Virus record (IMG/VR): IMGVR_UViG_3300020735_001087
Coordinates: 1-33,162 of that record
Source: a virus
Reading direction: 5' to 3' (one strand)
Length of the DNA stretch: 33,162 bases
Under the pieces are notes generated by a model, which had not been told where the DNA came from, made no database searches, and saw only the letters and a program-made list of their open reading frames with translations. Both the position numbers and the translations under genes were made by a program. How positions within the stretch are numbered: the first letter of the stretch is position 1; each line of letters begins with the position of its first letter. Below, piece by piece: positions 13,791 through 21,579 of the stretch.

Positions 13791-13946
13791 ATGAAATGTA
13801 TAATATTTTGTATAAGTTGGATTGGTGTATTTGTAATTATGGATAACCATTTTCATATCGAAAACAATGTAGTTTATGCAGTAGTCGGTTACTCATTTCA
13901 TATATTCCAAGAGATTTTAGACCTTATATTTGACAAACCACATTAG
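13791..13946 (+). CDS. 51-residue hydrophobic microprotein
   Basis: MKCIIFCISWIGVFVIMDNH gives one membrane segment, followed by a His-containing amphipathic C-terminal part. It is the first gene after a strong promoter. AGGATGAAAA precedes the chosen ATG; a nearby ATG in another frame gives only a 20-codon frame. Function unknown. Confidence 0.5.
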   Translation: MKCIIFCISWIGVFVIMDNHFHIENNVVYAVVGYSFHIFQEILDLIFDKPH

Positions 13947-13955
13947 GATTTGATT

Positions 13956-14198
13956 ATGAAATTGATATTAACACGAGAAGATGTACAATGTGCAATAAGA
14001 AATTATGTTAAGGAGAAAGTAATTCTTCCTGATAATGCTGAAATAACTGTTACTAAAGATAATGCTGTTGTAGAATGGACATATGAAGTTTCGTCTAATA
14101 ACTCACCACCTCAATTTACTCCTAGAGAATCATCTTATAGTGGTGGATCTATTCAAACTGGCGGTAGAAAAACTGATATACATGGAAATACATTATGA
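13956..14198 (+). CDS. Small protein of unknown function
   Basis: The ATG at 13956 is preferred over a TTG at 13950 because TAGGA ends at 13948. The 80-residue product has a folded-looking first half (MKLILTREDVQCAIRNYVKE) and a low-complexity Ser/Gly/Pro-rich second half. It overlaps the next start (ATGA). Confidence 0.6.
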   Translation: MKLILTREDVQCAIRNYVKEKVILPDNAEITVTKDNAVVEWTYEVSSNNSPPQFTPRESSYSGGSIQTGGRKTDIHGNTL

Positions 14199-14635
14199 CA
14201 ATTACAACAATTAAAGAAGATATAAACGGTGATTTATATATCGATTTACCAGAAGATATTTTAATTAAAGCTGAATTATCAGAAAATAATATTGTAGAGT
14301 TTATCGATAATAGTGATGGAAGTTTTACATTGAAAAGAGTTGAAAAAGAAGAAACTGAATTCGTATTAGTAGAATGTATACAACAATATAGAATGAGATA
14401 TATGGTAGAAGTTCCTAAAGGTAAATCTGAATTGGCATTAGATACTGTAGTTATGGAAGAAGCTTCAGAGTTTTCTCAAAAAGATTTAGGTGAAACTATT
14501 GTATCGCATAGAGTAGTATCAAAAGAAGAATTATTAAATATTTGTGATAAAGATAATAATTATTGTAAAAATTGGTCTGATGATAAAAAACTTGATATTT
14601 TTGTAACAAAGGTGAATAGTGATGGCACAGCATAG
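14195..14635 (+). CDS. AbrB-like domain fused to a phage RYxVEVP domain
   Basis: Residues 13-50 (DLYIDLPEDILIKAELSENN and the following strand ending FTLKRVE) have the swapped-hairpin pattern of SpoVT/AbrB or MazE-type antitoxin domains. Residues about 55-140 contain RMRYMVEVPKGKSELALDTV, EFSQKDLGETIVSHRVV and CDKDNNYCKNW, a family seen alone in T4-like phages. The fusion could tie a DNA-binding or antitoxin-type module to a phage regulatory protein. No toxin gene is adjacent, so a toxin-antitoxin role is not supported. It overlaps the next gene by 14 bases. Confidence 0.65.
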   Translation: MTITTIKEDINGDLYIDLPEDILIKAELSENNIVEFIDNSDGSFTLKRVEKEETEFVLVECIQQYRMRYMVEVPKGKSELALDTVVMEEASEFSQKDLGETIVSHRVVSKEELLNICDKDNNYCKNWSDDKKLDIFVTKVNSDGTA

Positions 14636-15500
14636 AATAATTTCAAAAATGGATGAAAATGGGATAATTTGGTATTATCCTCAAACAAAATCATGGGGGA
14701 TTTGGTGGTATTATCACGAATCAAATTATCACCAAAACCACGTTTCATTTCTTGATATAGAAGATGCTTATTCATCACTTGATAAGTTAAACAAATCGAC
14801 CGCATACCATACAAAATTCCCAGAGTTTCTTAAAGAGTTATATAATATTCCAGAATCAATTACATATTCATATGTTAGGTGGTTCCATAAACATTCCGGA
14901 AAGGTTCTTACAACCACACAAACAATGGTTGATGATCTAAAATCGCACGGTTTTGATGGTGATATAATCCCATGGACACGAGGGGTTGATAGAACTATTT
15001 TTAAAAGAACTGATAGAACATTTAGAAAACCAATCACACTATTAAGCGTTGGTAGAGTAAGTAAAGAAAAAGGGCTTGACGATTTTTGCGAACTACAGTT
15101 AAACGATTATCGTGTTGATAAGATAATTGTAGGTGATGGTCCTTATCTTAATGAATTGAAAAAGAAATATCCAGATATTACATTTGTCGGAAAGAAAACT
15201 GGATCAGAATTAGCATCATATTTTAACGAAGCTGATGTTTTTGTATTTACGAGCAAGACTGATACATTTGGTATCGTTATCATCGAAAGTCTAAGTGTAG
15301 GAACACCCGTTGCTGCTTATCCTGTTCCAGGACCGATTGATATTTTAGAACAAGGTGTTACAGGTTTTATGAATGAAAATCTTGAAGATGCTGTACAAGC
15401 TTGTTTATATTTAGATAGAAATAAAGTTTACGAAAATAGCAGTAGATGGACATGGGAAAATTGTTGGAAAATCTTTAAAGAGAACTTAATTAAAAAATGA
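14622..15500 (+). CDS. GT4 glycosyltransferase with replaced N-terminus
   Basis: Residues about 58-292 are a GT-B glycosyltransferase of family 4: TAYHTKFPEFL, RWFHKHSGKVL, PWTRGVD (118-123), VGRVSKEKG (143-151), IIVGDGP (168-174) and the donor-site SKTDTFGIVIIESL (211-224). Relatives have about 90-100 more residues at the N-terminus, forming the first half of the acceptor domain. Here they are absent and a 56-residue piece stands instead (IIWYYPQTKSWGIWWYYHES, then FLDIEDAYSSLDKL), resembling small stand-alone phage proteins. The start ATG follows AAAGGTG. The junction is about 14785-14795. It may be an in-frame deletion fusion with lost or changed activity. Confidence 0.8.
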   Translation: MAQHRIISKMDENGIIWYYPQTKSWGIWWYYHESNYHQNHVSFLDIEDAYSSLDKLNKSTAYHTKFPEFLKELYNIPESITYSYVRWFHKHSGKVLTTTQTMVDDLKSHGFDGDIIPWTRGVDRTIFKRTDRTFRKPITLLSVGRVSKEKGLDDFCELQLNDYRVDKIIVGDGPYLNELKKKYPDITFVGKKTGSELASYFNEADVFVFTSKTDTFGIVIIESLSVGTPVAAYPVPGPIDILEQGVTGFMNENLEDAVQACLYLDRNKVYENSSRWTWENCWKIFKENLIKK

Positions 15501-16117
15501 AAATATATACTTCAAATTTTAGAAATCATTGGCTGTCGCCCTATGTTATTTTAGAGAAGTTTTTCTTCTGGAGAAAGGGTTATGATATATACGACAAAGA
15601 TCCACCAAAATGGTTACAAACTATTTGTGAATGGAATCAGAATTTTCTAGATTTTATTCACCCAAGAATTAATTATATAAAAATTGATCCTTGGGATGTT
15701 TGGTCTATGGACACGACGTTAGCTCCTATTATCCTACCGATGTTAAAACAATTGAAAGAGGGTAAACAAGGATCCCCTTTTGTTGATGATGAAGATGTTC
15801 CTTACCATTTAAAATCAATGAACGCTCCAAGAGTCGAATGTGAATGGGATACTGACGAAAATTTCCATAAACGATGGGAATGGGTTCTTGATGAAGAAAT
15901 ATTTGCTTTTCAATCTTTAATTACTGATTGGGAAGACCAGTTTAGAACTGGTGAACATGACTTAGATATAATAAAAGGTGAAAATGGTTTAAGTCAAATT
16001 ATACGAGGTCCAAAAGATACATATAAATGCGATTATGATGGTATGAAAGAATATCAAAAACGTATTGATAATGGGTTTAGACTTTTTGGAAAATATTTTC
16101 AGCACCATTGGGATTGA
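15497..16117 (+). CDS. T4-like phage protein with DxWSMDxTLAxIILPML motif
   Basis: The 206-residue product carries DPWDVWSMDTTLAPIILPML followed by KQLKEGKQGSPFVDDEDVP, then WEWVLDEEIFAFQSL, and ends GFRLFGKYFQHHWD. These are the conserved parts of a family common in T4-like phages, including cyanophages, with no established function. The aromatic and acidic conservation suggests an enzyme or structural cofactor. It overlaps the glycosyltransferase stop by four bases and so is translated with it. Confidence 0.75.
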   Translation: MKIYTSNFRNHWLSPYVILEKFFFWRKGYDIYDKDPPKWLQTICEWNQNFLDFIHPRINYIKIDPWDVWSMDTTLAPIILPMLKQLKEGKQGSPFVDDEDVPYHLKSMNAPRVECEWDTDENFHKRWEWVLDEEIFAFQSLITDWEDQFRTGEHDLDIIKGENGLSQIIRGPKDTYKCDYDGMKEYQKRIDNGFRLFGKYFQHHWD

Positions 16118-16120
16118 TAA

Positions 16121-16252
16121 ATGAAACTTAAAAAAATTATTAAAAATATGTACAAAGCGTGTATAGAACACGATACAGTGAAAGAGAAAAAACTTTGGTT
16201 TAAAACTTTAAGAAAATCTCTTAAAGGGAAAGATACTCATGGTATTAAATGA
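16121..16252 (+). CDS. 43-residue basic protein, unknown
   Basis: MKLKKIIKNMYKACIEHDTV followed by a Lys-rich stretch gives a strongly basic helical peptide. It starts three bases after the previous stop and overlaps the lipase start (ATGATG). The basic charge suggests nucleic acid or membrane binding. No family recognised. Confidence 0.5.
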   Translation: MKLKKIIKNMYKACIEHDTVKEKKLWFKTLRKSLKGKDTHGIK

Positions 16253-16989
16253 TGTTAGAACATAAATCGACTGCATCAATATCATTATTATTTGCTAAAC
16301 TTTCAAATCTTGCATATAATGACAATCAATCTTTTGAAAAATTTGGCTATAAAAGTATTTGCATAAACAAAAATAACAGTCAAGCATATTTTTTGTATAA
16401 TGATACTGATGTAATTGTCGTTTGTAGAGGAACTAGACCAACAAAACTTGCAGATATAATTTCTGATATTAAATTTGCATTGGTACCAAGTAATTATGGT
16501 ATTGGACACGTTCATGCTGGATTTAAAGAAAAGGTAAACAATATCTGGGGAGATCTTGGAGATTTATTTTTAAAATATGCGCCTAGTAGACGTGTTTGGT
16601 TAACTGGTCACAGTTTAGGTGCTGCTATGGCAACAATCATAGCAATTCGATGTCACAGATTTAAAGAATTACCAAAACCTTTATTGTACACATTCGGCAG
16701 TCCGAAAGTTGGAGACAAAGAATATGTTCAATCATTAAATTCTTTAAACATTTTACATGTAAGATGGGTTAATAATGCTGATATTATAACAAGGAATCCA
16801 GTATACCCATATTGGCATCATGGAATTTTAATGTATTTTGATCATGATGGAAATATTGCAAATATGACAGCTCTACAAATAGCCAAAGACAGAATTAAAG
16901 GGTTTTTTGTTGGATTGTCTAAAGGGGAAGTAAATTTTTTTGTTAATCATGACATGACAAGATATATAAGAAATTTAGAAAAATTATGA
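16249..16989 (+). CDS. Class 3 lipase-like alpha/beta hydrolase
   Basis: The 246-residue product shows the class 3 lipase order: VVCRGTRP (58-64, oxyanion strand), HVHAGF (87-92), the nucleophile elbow TGHSLGAA with Ser122, FGSPKVGD (149-156), WVNNADIITRNP with Asp178, and YWHHG with His190/191 as the third triad member. There is no signal peptide and no membrane segment, so it would act in the cytoplasm or be released at lysis. The next gene, overlapping by four bases, encodes an exported, probably outer-membrane protein. A role in membrane attack, lysis or lipid remodelling is inferred. Confidence 0.85.
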   Translation: MMLEHKSTASISLLFAKLSNLAYNDNQSFEKFGYKSICINKNNSQAYFLYNDTDVIVVCRGTRPTKLADIISDIKFALVPSNYGIGHVHAGFKEKVNNIWGDLGDLFLKYAPSRRVWLTGHSLGAAMATIIAIRCHRFKELPKPLLYTFGSPKVGDKEYVQSLNSLNILHVRWVNNADIITRNPVYPYWHHGILMYFDHDGNIANMTALQIAKDRIKGFFVGLSKGEVNFFVNHDMTRYIRNLEKL

Positions 16990-17795
16990 AATATCTAATT
17001 TTAATATTATTATTGTTATCAAATACAGTTTTTGCTGAAGGCGGACATAAAATATCTAGACCTGTTACAAATACTTTATCTATTGAAGACAATGACGAAG
17101 ATAAAAATAGATTAGTCATAAATTATGAACAAGATTCTTATCAATATAACCAAACTCAATATGGCAACCCATCTATAAACTATTCAACACATGGATGGGA
17201 TTTTGGAATAATTTCTCAGAATATAAATGAATATTCAGGAAACCTCCAACAAGCTCAAAATTTTGAAAATGATACTTATATAAACATCAATAAAACTTTT
17301 AAACATAATTATGTTTTTGATAATTTAGATTGCGGTTCTGCTTGTAATTATTTTTCTGAAGTTCTTAATAATTCTTCCACAACATTTGGAACCCAAACTG
17401 GATTAGTTTTTCCAATGTCAAAAAGTTTGGATCCAAATAAAATTAATGCCTCTACATTACACGAATTTTATTTTATTGATAATGATTATGAATTTATTAA
17501 AGATAGATTAGCATATCATATGGGAACATATTATGCCAATCAAGCATTGACAACAACGACTTCATATTGGGGTATGATGTATGGTATGGAAGCAATCCTT
17601 TGGCCGAAACGATTAAAATTGAATTTAGATTTCTATGATGGAAGATCTAATGTTTCTGGAACGGTCATACAAGGAACAGTTATGTTTAATAGACATTTAG
17701 AATTGTTTGCTGGTGTGGGTCTTGCAACACAAGGTTCTGGCAATTATGATTATGTCATTTCAGGAATAAATTTAATTCAAATATTTAATAAGTAA
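16986..17795 (+). CDS. Exported, probably outer-membrane beta-barrel protein
   Basis: A clean signal peptide (residues 1-18, KYLILILLLLSNTVFA with cleavage before EGG) precedes 250 residues with alternating polar and hydrophobic strands and many Tyr, Asn and Trp. The C-terminus (RHLELFAGVGLATQGSGNY to INLIQIFNK) looks like the last strands of a small barrel; the terminal residue is not the usual Phe. A cysteine pair, DCGSAC, sits at about residue 120. It is coupled to the lipase by ATGA. It may remodel the host surface or block other phages; function unproven. Confidence 0.6.
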   Translation: MKYLILILLLLSNTVFAEGGHKISRPVTNTLSIEDNDEDKNRLVINYEQDSYQYNQTQYGNPSINYSTHGWDFGIISQNINEYSGNLQQAQNFENDTYININKTFKHNYVFDNLDCGSACNYFSEVLNNSSTTFGTQTGLVFPMSKSLDPNKINASTLHEFYFIDNDYEFIKDRLAYHMGTYYANQALTTTTSYWGMMYGMEAILWPKRLKLNLDFYDGRSNVSGTVIQGTVMFNRHLELFAGVGLATQGSGNYDYVISGINLIQIFNK

Positions 17796-17800
17796 AGTGC

Positions 17801-17829
17801 TTGACACTTTCCATCAGATTTAGTATAAT
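17801..17829 (+). promoter_or_regulatory. Strongest promoter of the AAAGTGCTTG family (P5)
   Basis: A perfect TTGACA (17801-17806), 17-nt spacer and TATAAT (17824-17829), preceded by GTAAAGTGC. AGTAT/ATACT flank the start. With AAGGAGAA ahead of the ATG at 17877, the DUF932 gene should be among the most expressed. Confidence 0.9.
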
Positions 17830-17876
17830 AAGTCATACTTTGAAATTAATTTAAAACCTCTTAAGGAGAATATATT

Positions 17877-18845
17877 ATGGCTGCAAATCTTGACTACTCT
17901 AACGACCGTGTGAATTATGCTTATGTTGCTGAACATGGAAGTGTTTGGCATGGAGAAGGTAATGTCCTTCCTTTACATGCACCCCTAACTGAATGGAAAC
18001 GCGAAGCAGGTTTAGAATGGGAAGCTGTATCTAGTCCTATTTTATTCAACAACCGCGATGATATTCCAACAGTCTTTCCTGATAAAATGGCACTGTTTCG
18101 CAGCGATAATAACGCACCTTTATCAGTAGTGAGCGATTCTTATAAAATCGTTCAACCAAGCGAAGTTGTGGACTTTTTTGCTGATCTTTTAGATAAAAAT
18201 GGTATGGAGATGTCATCATGTGGTTCTTTATTTGGCGGTAAACGATTCTTCGCTACAGCCAAACTAAACGATATTGAAATAATTAAAGGAGATAAAATCA
18301 CTGGATATCTTTTATTGGCAACTTCATTAGATGGTTCGATGGCTACAACTGCTAAAACAACTTCTGTTAGAACAGTTTGTTCAAATACCTTAACTATGGC
18401 TATTGACGAGAAATCAGCTAATATGGTCAAGGTTCCACATTCTACTGAATTTAATGTAAATCGTGCAAAATTAAATTTGGGTTTAATTGAAGAATCTCAA
18501 GAAAAATTTATGGAGAATATGCGTAAATTGGCTTCAGTAACTGTTTCCGATTCTGATGTTCGTAAGATTTATAATGAAATATTTTACAACAAAGATGTTT
18601 CTGCAGAAGATCAACATGGAACTACAGTTAAAAAAGTTAATGATATTATGCAACTTTACAAATATGGTAATGGTTCAAATTTCGGTCAAGGAACTCTATA
18701 CAACACTCTTCAAGGTGTGACAGATTATTTTAGTAATAATATAAAATCGAAAACTGAAAGTGCAAAATTTTGGCATTCTTTCTACGGTACTGCTGAGAAA
18801 ATTAAATTACAAACTCAGAAAACATTACTTGATATGGCTGCATAA
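17877..18845 (+). CDS. DUF932 phage/plasmid-like protein
   Basis: The 322-residue sequence has the features of DUF932 (TIGR03299): HGEG near the start, DSYKIVQPSEVVDFF, a Gly-rich GSLFGGKRFFATAKL, GYLLLATSLDGSMAT, the TTSVRTVCSNTLTMA core and a helical C-terminus with NTLQGVTDYFSNN. The family is frequent on phages and plasmids, often in early or takeover regions. Its biochemical role is not settled. A consensus promoter and an AAGGAGAA ribosome site suggest very high early expression here. A further promoter follows directly. Confidence 0.9.
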   Translation: MAANLDYSNDRVNYAYVAEHGSVWHGEGNVLPLHAPLTEWKREAGLEWEAVSSPILFNNRDDIPTVFPDKMALFRSDNNAPLSVVSDSYKIVQPSEVVDFFADLLDKNGMEMSSCGSLFGGKRFFATAKLNDIEIIKGDKITGYLLLATSLDGSMATTAKTTSVRTVCSNTLTMAIDEKSANMVKVPHSTEFNVNRAKLNLGLIEESQEKFMENMRKLASVTVSDSDVRKIYNEIFYNKDVSAEDQHGTTVKKVNDIMQLYKYGNGSNFGQGTLYNTLQGVTDYFSNNIKSKTESAKFWHSFYGTAEKIKLQTQKTLLDMAA

Positions 18846-18857
18846 GCTTATCAGTGC

Positions 18858-18886
18858 TTGATTTTTAATTTAAACAAGAGTATAAT
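18858..18886 (+). promoter_or_regulatory. Promoter of the AAAGTGCTTG family (P6), with palindrome
   Basis: TTGATT (18858-18863), preceded by TCAGTGC, with a 17-nt spacer and TATAAT (18881-18886). The -10 is inside a perfect dyad at 18878-18898: arms GAGTATAAT and ATTATACTC with CAT between. It drives the gene at 18924. Confidence 0.8.
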
Positions 18887-18923
18887 CATATTATACTCTT
18901 TAACTATATAATATGGAATTATC

Positions 18924-19241
18924 ATGAAAACAAAATCAATTCAAGAAGGCATGGAAGCAGCATTTAAAATTCTTGCTATAGCTTCTCTTACAAACCAAAA
19001 GAAAGAAAGAAATACAGATTCTATAGAAACGGAATCAGCAAGAATAGAACGGTGTGTTGAATACTATTATAAAACAGACAAATCTGTTCTGCTTGATTAT
19101 CCAGGATTTGTAAGTAAATTTCTTCAGGATAATTACAAAGAAATAACGTCAGGAAATAAATTTTCCAGCCTTTACCTTGATGATCTTCCAGAAGGGAAAG
19201 AAAGAGAATACTACATGGAAGATGCATCTATCTTAATTTAA
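18924..19241 (+). CDS. Small acidic protein, unknown
   Basis: A 105-residue helical protein (IQEGMEAAFKILAIASLTNQ near the start, then YPGFVSKFLQDNYKEI). It is the first gene behind a palindromic promoter. AATTATC just before the ATG is a poor ribosome site; TGGAA is four bases further up. No family recognised. Confidence 0.6.
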   Translation: MKTKSIQEGMEAAFKILAIASLTNQKKERNTDSIETESARIERCVEYYYKTDKSVLLDYPGFVSKFLQDNYKEITSGNKFSSLYLDDLPEGKEREYYMEDASILI

Positions 19242-19247
19242 GGATTA

Positions 19248-19457
19248 ATGCCTATGACAACAGAAGAAAACTTTAGAAAAGATTTCAGTAATTTATTAAA
19301 AAAATATAATGCAGAATTTGATGTAAATGTTGAGTTATTAGAATTTGGTCCTGATATTGTTGGCATTTCAGTTTATATTCCAGAAATGATTACAGAAGAT
19401 GGACATCAAGAAGAAACTACAATCCAATTTACAAAATGGTTTGACCAAGATTTATAG
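19248..19457 (+). CDS. Small protein of unknown function
   Basis: The 69-residue frame begins MPMTTEENF. AAGGA at 19240-19244 would serve either the first ATG (19248) or, with better spacing, the second at 19254. The product is acidic with a beta-rich middle. No motif is recognised. Confidence 0.6.
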   Translation: MPMTTEENFRKDFSNLLKKYNAEFDVNVELLEFGPDIVGISVYIPEMITEDGHQEETTIQFTKWFDQDL

Positions 19458-19466
19458 GAGAATAAT

Positions 19467-19658
19467 ATGTTTGTTTCTGAAAAATATAATACATGGGATT
19501 TATACGAAGAACTAACTGCATTAAATTGGAAAGGAAAACATTTTTCTATTAATGATGTCACAACATATTTATCTGAAGATAATAAAACAATAGCAGTTGT
19601 TCAATATGATAATAAAAAATCTTTAATTGTTTCTGTTGATTGGAAAAAAAGTGCTTGA
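19467..19658 (+). CDS. Small protein of unknown function
   Basis: A 63-residue acidic protein with a good ribosome site (TAGGAGAA). Its TGA stop is part of the next promoter: the sequence AGTGCTTGA contains both the last codons and the -35 start. No known family. Confidence 0.65.
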   Translation: MFVSEKYNTWDLYEELTALNWKGKHFSINDVTTYLSEDNKTIAVVQYDNKKSLIVSVDWKKSA

Positions 19659-19683
19659 TATATTTCGTCTAATTTAGTACAAT
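19655..19683 (+). promoter_or_regulatory. Promoter of the AAAGTGCTTG family (P7)
   Basis: TTGATA (19655-19660), preceded by AAAAAGTGC, with a 17-nt spacer and TACAAT (19678-19683). The start region TATACTTTGAATTTGGG closely matches P3 and P5. It drives the small genes, ligase and exonuclease from 19712. Confidence 0.85.
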
Positions 19684-19711
19684 ATATTATACTTTGAATT
19701 TGGGATATATT

Positions 19712-19888
19712 ATGTTAAAAATGCAAGAAACTACAAAATCGTTTTCTTCTGGAATATTACACACATACTTATTGTCAGATGACAAATATAAATGTTTTGG
19801 TTATATTAAAAATGGCGAAACTGAAGAGATTATATTTAAAAAACCTATGAATTTTTCAACACGTGGAAGAACATTTAAAAAATTATGA
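19712..19888 (+). CDS. Small protein of unknown function
   Basis: I chose the ATG at 19712 over a TTG at 19694 because the latter lies in the promoter start region. The 58-residue protein is basic at its C-terminus (STRGRTFKKL). It overlaps the next gene by four bases (ATGA). No family recognised. Confidence 0.55.
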   Translation: MLKMQETTKSFSSGILHTYLLSDDKYKCFGYIKNGETEEIIFKKPMNFSTRGRTFKKL

Positions 19889-20076
19889 CATCACCAACTC
19901 TCAAACAATTGATCAAGGAATTACCTTCGTCAATGAACAAACCAATTTATATTCAATGTGGATTTAATCGTTTTGAAATTGTCACTCTTATAGAAGAAGA
20001 AGATTATATTCTTTTTCTTGCCGATGAAGATGCAAACAATCCAGTTGGATATCCACCTGATAAGGGTGTAGCATGA
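19885..20076 (+). CDS. Small protein of unknown function
   Basis: A 63-residue protein (MTSPTLKQLIKELPSSMNKP, then GFNRFEIVTLIEEEDYILFL) with ATGA overlaps at both ends. It is coupled to the DNA ligase gene. It is probably a small beta-rich fold; no function is recognised. Confidence 0.6.
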   Translation: MTSPTLKQLIKELPSSMNKPIYIQCGFNRFEIVTLIEEEDYILFLADEDANNPVGYPPDKGVA

Positions 20077-21377
20077 GTATATTGCAAAAATTAGACCGTT
20101 TGGCAACAACTGGTTCTACAAATCAAAAACTTGAATTCCTCAAACTGAATTTTGATAATGAAACCCTAAAAGATGTATTTCGTTTAGCGTATTCGACTCA
20201 GATTCGATTCTGGATTAAAAAACGTCCAACTTTGACGTTTGAAACTGGAAAAAGAATTGAGTTATCGTTAGCTTTAGATTTGTTAGTAACTAATATAGCA
20301 TCTAGAAAATTTACTGGCAATAAAGCTATAGAATATATTGGCGGATTATTGACATTACTTGAGACAGATGATAGAGAAGTTTTATATAGAGTTCTTGAAC
20401 GCGATTTAAAATGTGGTACAGGAGCATCTTTAGCCAATAAAGTTTGGCCAAAACTTATCCCAGACTATCCTGTTCTTCTTTGTAATAAATTTAATGAGAA
20501 AACTGAAAAGAAAGTTGTTTGGTCTATTGGTCAAATAATTCAAACTAAACAGGATTCAAGTCGAATCAATTTTGAATTCGATCAAGGTAACGTAATTTCT
20601 GTTACAACTAGAAATGGTTCAACTATTGATATTACACCATTTGAAGATATTACAGTAGATAATCAAGAACATTTCATTCTTGATGGTGAATTAATGTGTT
20701 CAAAAGATGGAAAAGATCTTGATAGAAAAACATCTTCTGGTATAATTAATAAAGCTATTAAAGGAACAATTTCTAAAGAAGAGTCAGAATTATTGAATTT
20801 AGTTGCTTGGGATATTATTCCTTATGAGGACTTTCTTAAAGGAGAATGTCCAATTAAATATTCTGATAGATTTTTTCAATTACAACAGGTTGTTGGAGAA
20901 AATACTAATAGAATTAAAATCGTTGAGTCAAAAATTGTTTATTCGAAAGATAAAGCATTTGAACAATATAATGAAAATCTTGCTAAAGGTCTAGAAGGAT
21001 GTATTCTTAAAAACCCTAATGCAACTTGGTCTTCTAAACGCAGCAACGATTATTTAAAATTAAAAAATGAATCAACTGCTGATTTAAGAGTAATTGGTTA
21101 TGATATGGGAACAGTTGGTTCTCAATTTGAAAGTATGTTAGGTTGTCTAATTTGTGAAACTTCTGATGGTTTACTACAAGTAAAAGTTGGTTCTGGATTT
21201 AAACACTTAAATGGTGAAAGAGATGATCCAGAATCTTATGTTGGTAAAATTATTGAGGTGAAATATAACGAAATTATCGGAAATAAAAATTCTGACAAAA
21301 AATCTTTATTTTTGCCAATTTTTTCTTGTGTCAGATTTGATAAAGATATTGCAAACACATTAGAGGAATTATTGTGA
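20073..21377 (+). CDS. ATP-dependent DNA ligase, T4 gp30-like
   Basis: The 434-residue enzyme shows the ligase core after an about 150-residue alpha-helical DNA-binding domain (CGTGASLANKVWPKLIP at about residues 114-130 is typical of T4-like ligases). Motif I is TKQDSSR with the adenylated Lys159 and Arg164, but the usual Gly of KxDG is Ser162. Motif III FILDGELM has Glu206, motif IV is EGCILK (308-313) and motif V is LKLK (328-331). An OB domain follows (SGFKHLNGERDDPESYVGK). It seals nicks in phage DNA replication and repair. It sits with a DexA-like exonuclease in one transcription unit. Confidence 0.92.
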   Translation: MSILQKLDRLATTGSTNQKLEFLKLNFDNETLKDVFRLAYSTQIRFWIKKRPTLTFETGKRIELSLALDLLVTNIASRKFTGNKAIEYIGGLLTLLETDDREVLYRVLERDLKCGTGASLANKVWPKLIPDYPVLLCNKFNEKTEKKVVWSIGQIIQTKQDSSRINFEFDQGNVISVTTRNGSTIDITPFEDITVDNQEHFILDGELMCSKDGKDLDRKTSSGIINKAIKGTISKEESELLNLVAWDIIPYEDFLKGECPIKYSDRFFQLQQVVGENTNRIKIVESKIVYSKDKAFEQYNENLAKGLEGCILKNPNATWSSKRSNDYLKLKNESTADLRVIGYDMGTVGSQFESMLGCLICETSDGLLQVKVGSGFKHLNGERDDPESYVGKIIEVKYNEIIGNKNSDKKSLFLPIFSCVRFDKDIANTLEELL

Positions 21378-21577
21378 AAAAAAATTATCTTAATAGAAAT
21401 GTAAAATCATTATATTTAAAATATCTTCAATTAAAAACTAAGAAGAATCAGACAGAATTAGATAAAGATGATTTATTGAAAGTGTCTGATACATTAATAA
21501 TGTTATTAATTGAAGAAAGCGAAAAGAATTTTAAATCAAATTTAGTGCTTCAACACCAAATAGCAACAAGGAATTAA
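21374..21577 (+). CDS. Small helical protein, unknown
   Basis: A 67-residue, Lys- and Leu-rich helical protein that starts with GTG in a GTGA overlap with the ligase stop. It ends two bases before the exonuclease gene. Its location between two DNA enzymes suggests a replication accessory, but no family is recognised. Confidence 0.6.
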   Translation: MKKNYLNRNVKSLYLKYLQLKTKKNQTELDKDDLLKVSDTLIMLLIEESEKNFKSNLVLQHQIATRN

Positions 21578-21579
21578 TT

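Noticed and set aside
14195-14635. Toxin-antitoxin system based on the AbrB-like domain
   Set aside because: No toxin-like gene is adjacent; the neighbours are an unknown small protein and a glycosyltransferase.
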